From Siphonodentalium dalli (Eukaryota; Mollusca; Scaphopoda; Gadilida; Siphonodentaliidae), in the NCBI GenBank assembly GCA_032622095.1, contig CP136068.1, positions 137,895,989 to 137,959,988 of the forward strand: a DNA stretch of 64,000 bases. Reading direction: 5' to 3'. The notes below the pieces were generated by a model. That model was given only the letters and a program-made list of their open reading frames with translations, was not told where the DNA came from and searched no databases. The translations under genes and the position numbers were made by a program. Of the stretch, positions 55,711-64,000 are shown one piece after another (the first letter of the stretch is position 1; each line of letters starts with the position of its first letter).

Positions 55711-55914
55711 TAGTGATGAACCATATCAACCGATATGGGGAAACCCATATCGAAACCCATATCGGCTGATACCCAGTTGTTAAAATTTACTAATCGGCCG
55801 ATGTCGATGACGATTGCTGCGCGGAAAGTGAAAACAGACGGAATGCCAATAAGAACCACAGGATATTTTTATCGGCAAATGCCGATTGCATTCCAGTTAA
55901 TCTGTTTATCACTA
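55711..55914. mobile_element. hAT-like short element with exact 8-bp duplication
   Basis: The 204-bp element begins TAGTGATGAACCATATC and ends CTGTTTATCACTA. ATTCTAAC is present at both flanks (55703-55710 and 55915-55922) without a mismatch. Confidence 0.85.
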
Positions 55915-56159
55915 ATTCTAACATAACAAACTTCTTCCATACAATTTGAATTTTTTTTTTAAACACAAAAAAGTGACAAATTTATGAATTTCATTTTCAA
56001 AACCGCAAATGGTGAAATTCTGTCGTGAAAATAGGAAAAACCCCTTGTGTTTACGACACTATGTATAATGTTCATGACCACTGTAATATTAACCTTTCTA
56101 TTTGAAGCGATGAAAGAGTTTTCGTTGTATTTATTCTGCAAAATTCAGAAAACAGCTTG

Positions 56160-56457
56160 ATAAATGTCAAGACAACAATTTAAAAACGGAAGTGCCCGAA
56201 GAATGTGGTTGCGAGTAAAGTTGGTGAATCAGTATGGATGTGGACATCGAATTTTCGATAAATTTATAAGTTATTTGTTGGTCTGCCAGGGACTATCGGG
56301 TTATATCATGTCATATCGATAAACACGAGGGGATCTGGATACCAAAGATCATAAGTCTACTTTTGAGCAGGTGCCCCCACTTCTGAAATAACGAAAACGC
56401 CACTGCCGAGTAGCAGACGAAAGCGGCCTCGTTTCCAAGCACCTGTAAACAAGAAAA
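56160..56457. promoter_or_regulatory. Possible shared promoter region of the divergent cilia genes
   Basis: The less repetitive stretch directly upstream of the + strand ATG at 56458. It has an ETS-like ACGGAAGTG near 56186-56194 and a locally higher GC content near 56400-56440. The - strand IFT57 transcript must begin upstream of 52197, so this is a candidate start region for both genes. No TATA box or clear RFX X-box was found; this is inference from position. Confidence 0.3.
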
Positions 56458-56515
56458 ATGGCGTCGATGGATGCAAAAGCGCTTGAAGATTTTTTGAGTA
56501 AAGTAGACGAATTAG
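56458..56515 (+). CDS. TTC12: First coding exon of a TTC12-like gene (partial)
   Basis: ATG in the context AGAAAAATGGCG opens MASMDAKALEDFLSKVDEL plus one base before the donor GTATGG. The pattern of a short head followed by L..FL..VDE is how TTC12 starts in vertebrates (DLQKFLKNVDEI). TTC12 is a TPR/ARM-repeat protein needed to preassemble axonemal dynein arms in the cytoplasm. The next exon was not found up to the window end, so the rest lies beyond, across a first intron of at least 7.5 kb. With only 19 residues the call is tentative; another gene with a similar short head cannot be ruled out. Confidence 0.5.
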
Positions 56516-57912
56516 GTATGGTTAATGTAATGTATGTCGGTCTTGTTATTCAACACTATGTTTGCAAGACATTAAGCTAAATATTTGCTAATAATAAGTT
56601 ATGAACATGTGATTTATTTGCACAGTTTCCTAACTTCGTGCTCGATTTTATTTGGCAAAATTATAAATAATTACCGATGCATCTAGTTTCATTCACGAAA
56701 GCCACAGATGGGTCGCGTTTATTTAGGAATGTTTTTATTAACTATTTGTATGTATTTTAGTCAGTAATCTACTCTACTCTCTTGTCTTAATGTCATAATG
56801 ACTACATTCGAGACAGACGGGAGAAGTGGCAGGAGTCGGCCGGAAATTCAAATTGTATCTGGTGACCGGACTGAAGTCGAAGAACTGTACATGGGCCCAT
56901 GAGTCATGATGTGGTTGATCAACATTGCTTGCTTTTTTGTTAGTTTATGTTGTTGGTCACATAAGGCATCTTATTCTTAACAACAAACCTTTTTTGTATA
57001 AAATTGTGGTAGAGCACGGGTGTGGGGCTTAACTTTAAGTCAATATGTGAGTCATCCTTGCTTGTAAGTTGTAGGGCGTGATAAAGCTTCGAGATTCGAT
57101 TCGATTTCGAATCCTACATCTCGATTCGAAAGTGGACGGGTGATTCGGGATATTTTGAATCGTTGTATACTTGTCCTCTAGCTAGCACCGGGAATAGTCT
57201 GCATTATCTATATAATAAATTGTTTCATTATATCCCCAATAATTAACCTGAGTCTTCTTCCGCGACCATCTGGGACCTCCCTGGTTCAATGTGTATATAT
57301 AGGGTAAGTTGCCCAATAGCTCACTGCTCACGTTACTGGTGGAAGGTCGGTGCAACTCGTGCAACCTGCAGGTACATGTAGGTCTGCGATGGTTCGCGTG
57401 TTCATCACAGTTGTACCGTAATCGTAGCGCACATGGTTTCCTCCACCACATAAAAGCAGCAATGTCCCGATATAGTCTGGCCCCACCTGCCGAAGCGAGT
57501 GAATTTCTTGTGGGACAAATTTGTATGTGGGTATCTGACATTCTTACCAGAAAAGCATATATTGCGTTACTCAGCTCAATTAAATAAAACAATTTTTTTT
57601 AATTTAAAATTTAAACGATATAATTATATTAAATATTTTGGGCTCCATCATGTCGTCTCCAAATCCGACCAACATCTTTAAACAGCATATATATATGTTA
57701 TCCGGGAAATGGAATATTGTTGACTATTCAGCTTTCATGACAACTCGATTGATCCGATGGACAGGCCCAAGTTGGGATACTATAGTGCCTGTATTCCCGT
57801 TTGCGTGTGTGCCATTTTTTACGAACTTCACGCATAGTGGCAGTGGCACACAATATGAAACGATGTCATGCCATTCTCATATATTAAACTGTGAATAAAT
57901 ATTGTTCATATC

Positions 57913-58879
57913 CAGGGTTTCCGCTAGGGGGTAGGGGAATGGGGCCGGTAGCCGTCAAGGGGAAAAATCCAGGTAAAAGTAGCCTGTTTTAGCACTGGTT
58001 GAACTACTTTCGTTATATCGGTCAATAGAATCGTGTGAGAGTAGAAATGGCAGATTGTTTTGTTCCATTTCTGCCCAAGTGCCAAGCTATCAAACCTTAT
58101 ACATGTACCTGTTGTACCTGTAACTTTAAAACTAGTAAATTTATTAGACATAAATTAATTTACGAATTACAGAACACCAGTAATTTGGATCCCGAGTTAA
58201 ACGTACTCGTTAATGTTAAAAGACTCACTGTGGAAGACCCAGCAGATATTTTGGATGCATAACGTATCGGAATATATTTTAGCAGATATTTCGGATGCAT
58301 AACGTATCGGAATATATTTTAGCAGATATTTCGGATGCATAACGTATCGGAATATATTTTAGCAGCTGCAGTGTAAATATAGAAGGCTGCTTACATATCT
58401 GGCCGATGAGTATTCTTTGTGGGCAGCGGTAAGATGCCTTGAAGCCCGGTGCGGCTACTCCCACATTTCTCTCTCGCTCTATTACAAAGTGAACAGTATA
58501 TTTTGCGGTATAAAACATGACAGGTACAATTAAAAATACTGCTGTTTTGCATAACATAACTGGGTACTAACCGCAACGTAACTAACCAGCCTCAAAGGCA
58601 TACATGTAGCGTCTAGCAATGTCAGTTCCGATCACTTCCCGTTTCAAATTTCTGTATAATAACGCGTTTAGAGTGTGTACACTCACAAGATATAAAATAA
58701 ATTCACCTTTTAAAATTCCTTAGTGCTATTCAAACAAAATTCAGAAGTTTTAAACATCTTTATACCTTTATAGATCTTTATAGACATGCAGCATGTCCTG
58801 GGGTATGGCAGGAGGGGAAAACTTGGCGAGGGGAACGGGGCCGTCAAGAGGACCCCCTGCCGGTATAGCGGAAACCCTG
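57913..58879. mobile_element. hAT-like element nested in the 57072-59083 element
   Basis: CAGGGTTTCCGCTAGGGGG at the left and CCGGTATAGCGGAAACCCTG at the right; both arms continue with GGCCG and CCGTCAAG blocks. TCATATC flanks both sides (7 bp). A 75-codon plus frame inside (58035-58262) has two Cys-x-x-Cys-like pairs but no known family. Confidence 0.8.
58243..58363. repeat. Tandem repeat, 40-bp unit, 3 copies
   Basis: AACGTATCGGAATATATTTT starts at 58261, 58301 and 58341; each is preceded by AGCAGATATTTCGGATGCAT. The copies are nearly the same, so the expansion is recent. Confidence 0.93.
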
Positions 58880-59219
58880 TCATATCATGTCATAGCAATT
58901 AAGTTTAATGAACCTCCTTCGTAATCTGAGTTATCTCACTGACGTTATAAAATCATCGGACATTTGCCCCCAATTTTGCTCGTACCCTCCCACTGATAGG
59001 TACCGCGAATCTACAAAAGTTTTTGAAAAAGATTCTATTCGAGATTTGATTCGATGTTGAAATTGCCGATTCGTCAGGCCCTACTTGCTTGTCACAAACA
59101 TTTGTGAAAGTTCTGGGTCTGATCATCAGACAGGGTCTATGAAACACTAAGCCTACCTTTAAAAGTCTTCGATCATGCATTTATTGAATAATCATGCATC
59201 ACTTACGTAAAGTTGTAAA

Positions 59220-62118
59220 CACATCCAACATACATTTCTGTATCTGTATCTGTAGTGGGTACAGTGCAATAACCAATTCTGGTTTTAGGTGCACTGGGTG
59301 GAGGATGATGTTGGTTCCGTTGAGGACTCTGATGGTACTGTGTCCTCAGGTTCAGTGATTCCATCGTTGCGGTGTGCCCGTAATAACAACTCTGGATCAC
59401 TGTTGCACACAATCCAGTCTTCCAGTCCAGGATCGTCTTGTTAAAGAAAGAATGTTTTAATTGGTTACAGCTAGTACGCCGTGACTTGAAAGCTCTTACA
59501 TTTTTACATTCTTATTTTTCGACGATGTTTACAAATTTTCTGGCTGTGATCTTCCTGTCTGATTTCTTTGGTGTCAGTCTGTCAGATAGTCATTTGCGTT
59601 AAATGCTGGCACCATCCCCTCAACTATCTTGTGAAACTGGATGAGGCGCTGTTCTCTTCGTCGCTCCGCTAGAGGTTGTAGGTCGAGTTCCTCTAGCATG
59701 GTGGTGACTGATGTTCCTTGGCGACTATAATTATTCTTTATGAACCTAACGCTCCTTCGCTGTACTTTTTCAAGGTGGTCAATGTCTTTCTTTAAGTGGG
59801 AGTCCCATACCACTGCTCCATATTTAAGCATCGATCTTACTGTAGGGATGTAAGCTGTCTTTTTACATTTCTCTGGAGCATGTCTGATGTTACGTCTCAG
59901 GAGGCCTTTCTTTGTTGTTTTCCTAATGTGGGCTGACAATGTCAGGTCATTGGTGAAGGTCAGCCCCAGGTATGGGGTCTCAGCTGTTGTTTCTAGTATG
60001 TGTTATCCCAGTTGGTACATGTATGATGATTTGTTTTTGGTGCTCATGATGTTACATTTTTTGGAGTCGAAACGCATCCCCCAGTTTTCATCCCAGTTTT
60101 CAAGATTCTTTAGATCTTTTTGGCAGTTTTTGCAGTGTGTGGTGGTCTTTCTGTGAGGTGATGTTTCTGTATAGCGAACAGTCTCACTTGGGAATCTACG
60201 CATGTTGGTAGGTCATTTATATGTATCAGGAACAAGGGTGTTCCTAATACTGTGCCTTGGGTAGGGCTGGACGATATTAACGAAAATAAAAACCGCGATT
60301 TTGGGAAATTAAAACCGCGGTTAACGATATAATCGCGGTTTTTTAAAACATCAGATACTAGTAACTTAAACAGTTTCTCACTGTTCGCTAGAATCACATC
60401 ATTGTCATTAATTTTGACAAGTTGATGTCAATAATAACATACCTGTACACAACCTTTCAACCAGTGACAACCTCATGCTCGATCGATATTCGGAATGAAA
60501 AGTAAATTCACCGGTTAAATTCCGCTATTCGGACAATTTCTTTCCGGTGACTTGACAAATTCTGGTATATACCGATAATTAATAAAACCATTATCTAGTC
60601 TATGCCAAAACTAAAAGTGTTCTATACTATACAGTATCCTTTTCTAACTCGGTATATTCAACTATGTTGAGCAAATACATATGTTGTTCCCGATGACACT
60701 TGCGTCGCTTGACAAATGGAATATGGTTTACCGTCAAGACAAATTTTAGCGAAGTCCACACACACGTAGTACATAACTTTTGGAATTCGGCCAAGCAAGG
60801 ACACCATGTATTTTGGGCGGGTTTGAAGCCCTAATTCTATAATATTGGTTTTAACCAATCGCCGTGAGTGGTTTCTTCTAGACGAGAAGGGGGCGGTATC
60901 TTCGCTCATTTACTATTTTGATTGACGGTGCATGTGCATCATTGTACTGAAGGAAGAGACATGGCAAAACTGACATTCATATTGATCTATCACCCGATCA
61001 GTCGTCAATTCATTTGGTGAATTCTCTTGTAATAAAAAGTACGCAGGGAAGTCGGAGCGTTTGTGTAATATTGTGAGCGAAAGGGGGGCGTATTCGGGGT
61101 TTTCATATCCCCCTAATTTTGTTAGTCGTCCTAAACATTGTTTACTATGATTTATATTGAATATTGAAAAAGTCAGGACACAGGGATTTAGTTGGAATTT
61201 AAAACTTAAATAACTCGATTTAGGCTTGAGTTAAACTATTTGTTTGTATACGCTTATGATGGTCTGGCACCCTCTAATTGCCGACAATATTACGATTATT
61301 TTAGTTTAGACGATATTACTGACGATATTGAAATATTAACCGGGTATTGACGATTAATCGGGAAACCGCCCAGCACTGGCCTTGGGTCTCCTGAATCAAC
61401 TGGGACGTAGGATGAGTAGCTGCGTTCAACAACTACTCGCATTCGTCTTTTGGTTAGAAATGATTAGAGCCAGGTGTTTTTTCCTTTGATTCCGTAGTTT
61501 TGAACTTTCTGTAGTAATTTGTTGTGCGGTACTGTGTCAAATGCTTTTGAGAAATCAAGTATGGCTATGTCTGTTTGGATATCTTTATTGAAGGATTGGA
61601 GCAGGTCATCAGATGTTGTTAGTAGCTATGTTACGCATGAGTAGCCTTTCCTGAATCCATGATTTAATTTGGTCAGGACTTCATGTTTGTCAAGGTGGTT
61701 CAGCAGGTGACGGCATATAATATGCTCCAGTATTTTGCAGCATACTGTTGTTAAGGAAACCGGTCAGTAGTTTTCAGGTTTGTGGATGTCCCCCTTCTTA
61801 AAAACCGGAGCAATGTTGGCGTCCCTCCAGTCTTGTGGTAATTCTCCTGTAGTGATGGATTTGTGGAATATATAGGTCAGGCCTGGAGCAATGGAATTGG
61901 CACATTTTTTTAGGACTTGATTTGGAAGGCCATCTGGGCCGCTAGCTTTGCCGGGTTTTAAGTCCCTAAGTAGCTTTTCCACACCTTCGACTGATATTTC
62001 CAGGTTTTCTATGGTTGGCTTGTCAGGTGGGAGTGGTACTTTGATGGCATTTGACTTCTTGGTGAATACAGAGCGGAACTGGGTGTTTAAGAGTTCTGCT
62101 TTTGTGAGTCGTGACGGC
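59220..62118 (-). mobile_element. Dead jockey/CR1-type LINE, reverse transcriptase and 3' end
   Basis: Read on the minus strand: LTKAELLNTQFRSVF near 62100, DLKPGKASGPDGLPNQVLKK and PQDWRDANIAPVFKKGDIHK at 61980-61770, FSKAFDTVPHNKLL near 61540, then a hAT-like insertion, then GTVLGTPLFLIHINDLPT near 60240, WDENWGMRFDSKKCNIMS, and the thumb region KYGAVVWDSHLKKDIDHLEK, down to FFNKTILDW near 59440. The 3' end carries GATACA repeats at about 59240. Several stops and frame changes are present, and the FADD box after VRLFA is lost, so it is inactive. The 5' part is missing or lies beyond 62118. Confidence 0.88.
60262..61378. mobile_element. hAT-like element inserted in the LINE reverse transcriptase
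   Basis: TAGGGCTGGACGATATTAAC at the left and CGGGAAACCGCCCAGCACTG at the right. An exact 8-bp duplication, GCCTTGGG, lies at 60254-60261 and 61379-61386. Runs of AACCGCGAT and ATCGCGG occur near the left end. A minus frame at 60658-60909 has a faint BED-finger-like order but lacks the Cys pair, so no transposase is claimed. Confidence 0.9.
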
Positions 62119-62244
62119 AGCCCTCTTAATTCAGATTGTTTGGCTTCGGCAATCCGCTACGGCAACAGTATGCCGTGGCCCAGTTTGCTTCAGCAAATTG
62201 CTTCGGCAATGCTGATTGCCGTAGCCAATTATGAAGGCTGTGAC
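62119..62244. mobile_element. Short MITE, family L, copy 4
   Basis: CAGCCCTCTTAATTCAG at the left and AATTATGAAGGCTG at the right. The flanks TGACGG and TGACAG differ by one base. It lies at the 5' edge of the recognisable LINE. Confidence 0.8.
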
Positions 62245-62828
62245 AGGGTCATTTAACATCACAAGACACATATAATTATATGGACTATGACATCACAAAC
62301 ATCTATAGACATCCAACAACACCAAACATCACGTGCATCGCATCACATCACATGATCCGACAAACGGACGTGTAGATACATGTAGCTATTAAAATTGAGA
62401 ATAGGACTGAATGTAGGAACAGGAATGGAGATAGATGGAATAGCATAGAATGGAATGAAACCAAGCATGTGATATGAAATGATTACGATGCAGCTACATG
62501 TACATGTATAAGAAGTTATATTAATGAGTTAGGTTTTATAACTAAATTAGTATACCGGTACATATGTAGAATGTATTCTACAACATTAATTTAAAGACAT
62601 ATACTGTTTTGTATAACATAGCACGGTCACAAAATCATCGGCCTTTACTGTTTACACTTTAAATTACAGACACAATGTGACTCAATACATGTACACAGCC
62701 ATTGCTAGACATTTGTAAATTCCCAATGTGACTAGTTATGAAACTATACTGTCACTGACTACAGTAGTCCCCAATGTGACTAGTCACAACACTAGTCACT
62801 ACACTGAGTAGTCCCCTATCAATATACC
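62245..62828. other. Unassigned sequence, presumed TTC12-like intron
   Basis: No gene or structure recognised; several ATGTGACTAGT repeats near 62728-62800. Confidence 0.4.
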
Positions 62829-62995
62829 AATAACATGATTTTGTATGGCGTTATGGTTTATTAACGGCCCGAGTGCCTATTAGAGGCCTGAGACACAGTT
62901 GAGGGCCGCTAATAGGCCTGAGGGTTGTTAATCATTCCTGGAGGGCCGTTAATAAACATGGCGCCCGACAAAATCATGTTATTACTTTTATTACC
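62829..62995. repeat. Foldback of ~167 bp
   Basis: AATAACATGATTTTGTATGG at the left and CGACAAAATCATGTTATTA at the right. Arms continue through TTTATTAACGGCCC. The interior has three copies of AGGCCTGAG or similar. Confidence 0.75.
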
Positions 62996-63112
62996 ACTCC
63001 GTCCTCGTGTGATCACATGATCGGTGACTTAATTGGAAGCGGGCGTTAATGAAAACAAAGCTTCATTAACTCCCACCGTCCGTTTCTGGTCAAATTCACC
63101 TCAAAATTATGG

Positions 63113-63730
63113 TACTGTATACACCCGTCAGTAAGCCCATCCTCGAAGATAAGCCCAGTCTGTGTTTTTTACCCTAAATAAAACATGGGGTGGTCCTCGT
63201 AGATAAGCCCACCCCCATTTTTGAGCATTTGGAAGGTGAATACAATCATGTATCTATCCTGTAGAATAGGAGAAGATACTCAAGCACATCTGTGCTTTTA
63301 TAATTTGACCAGTTTCTTAAATAATAAAGATACACTTTGTTAATATTCTGAATTATACACTTCCTATTCTATTCTATTCTTAGTTGTTGGATCAGTCAAA
63401 GAGGTTTCAAATAAATAAAATCAAAGGATGTGTCATTTATTGTTCACACCTCTATCAGATTAAATCCAATGGGATGTGGAGTTATGACTTGGTGTTTTTG
63501 TAGGATCCTTTGATAATGCAGAAGTGTGATGTGTGTTCACCACTTCTCACTGTTGTGTTTTTATAAGAATTAGCTTGATTAATAAGCATCAGTGAAAAAC
63601 ATGATGGTAGGTCAGTACCTGAAGGCTAACTTAATTTTTGCATGGGAGGTCCTCGTGAGTAAGCCCAGTACCCACTTTTTGACAAAAAATGTGCACGAGC
63701 CCCCGGGCTTACTGATGGGTGTATACAGTA
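63113..63730. mobile_element. Inverted-repeat element (TACTGTATACACCC ends)
   Basis: TACTGTATACACCCGTCAGT at the left and ACTGATGGGTGTATACAGTA at the right. Inside, GGTCCTCG.AGATAAGCCCA-like blocks occur three times. TA could be the duplicated target, but the junction is ambiguous because the ends contain TA. No transposase. Confidence 0.75.
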
Positions 63731-64000
63731 TCTTATCCTGCGGATAAAATGCTGTTAATCTACAGGTACTAGAGAACGCCCTCTAAAGTGGTAATAATTT
63801 CCTATAAATGTAAACTGCTAATGTTCACAAGCAGAGTTAAGCGTGGGAGTCATGCCAAACTTTAGCAGCCTGCACACCCAGAATTGCCTCCCAATTTGCA
63901 GATTGCTGTAAAAGGGTACACAGTACATTTATGATTGGCCAAACATTTACTCTACCAACTCCAGTATAGATCATATTCCACCAGTACAAACTATGGTAAC

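Larger units (their letters stand above)
57072..59083. mobile_element. hAT-like element (~2 kb) carrying another hAT-like element
   Basis: TAGGGCGTGATAAAG and, inverted, TAGGGCCTGACGAATC are the ends, with GATTCGATTCGA runs inward on both sides. CTTGCTTGT follows the right end and also occurs 6 bp before the left end, so the left junction is slightly off. A 136-codon minus frame at 57182-57592 shows no family resemblance. Confidence 0.6.

Noticed and set aside
56400-56457. RFX X-box in the divergent promoter
   Set aside because: GTTTCC followed by TGTAAAC nearby is only loosely X-box-like with wrong spacing. Not strong enough to annotate.
57182-57592. 136-codon minus-strand frame and its plus-strand counterpart
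   Set aside because: Lies inside a hAT-like element; neither strand resembles a known transposase or host protein.
59203-59412. Possible host exon with a GTAAGT donor at about 59212
   Set aside because: The upstream sequence reads as the C-terminal end of the LINE (FFNKTILDW), and the segment ends in GATACA repeats typical of a LINE 3' end. It is better explained as the LINE tail.
60658-60909. hAT transposase BED finger
   Set aside because: The order of residues is faintly similar, but the zinc-binding Cys pair is missing and no catalytic region follows.
56516-64000. Second exon of the TTC12-like gene
   Set aside because: I scanned the plus strand for a phase-matched exon continuing with a LIQ-type motif and found none that I could support.

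Overview
The window is animal nuclear DNA: genes split by GT-AG introns, AT-rich intergenic sequence, and a very dense load of small DNA transposons. The protein matches and the style of repeats fit a marine invertebrate, most likely a lophotrochozoan such as a mollusc; that placement is an inference, since no species-diagnostic sequence was identified.

Three host genes can be supported. (1) The last exon of a PHLDB/LL5-type gene lies on the + strand at 3868-4311 and encodes its C-terminal PH domain. (2) A complete coding set for the intraflagellar transport protein IFT57 lies on the - strand at 52183 down to 19605. It has ten coding exons; all have plausible acceptor and donor dinucleotides, all phases join, and the sum is 409 codons plus stop, close to the usual ~430 residues. 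(3) The first coding exon of a + strand gene at 56458-56515 resembles the start of TTC12, a dynein-arm assembly protein. If that is right, two cilia genes stand head to head with about 4.3 kb between their start codons. PHLDB and IFT57 converge, with 15 kb of transposon-filled DNA between them.

Layout: 0-4 kb holds two minisatellites, a TTAA-type MITE and the PHLDB exon; 4-19.6 kb is intergenic DNA packed with palindromic MITEs; 19.6-52.2 kb is IFT57, whose introns hold MITEs, a pogo/Tigger-like element, a 3.8 kb array of a 56-bp minisatellite and a MULE-like element; 52.2-56.4 kb is the divergent upstream region with three hAT-like elements; 56.5-64 kb is the presumed first intron of the TTC12-like gene, with nested hAT-like elements and a dead LINE reverse transcriptase interrupted by another hAT-like element.

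I group the small transposons by terminus and target-site duplication. TTAA-flanked families are called A1, A2, A3, D, E, F, G, I, J and K here; the 8-bp-duplication foldback family is B; TA-flanked hairpins ending in CAGTAATGCCC are C; a short family ending in CAGCCCTC is L. A palindromic module of about 68 bp is shared between families that have different ends (A1, A2 as a diverged version, A3 and A4), which is the most unusual structural pattern in the window. I found no convincing new protein-coding system; what is new here is transposon architecture and its contact with splice sites and stop codons.
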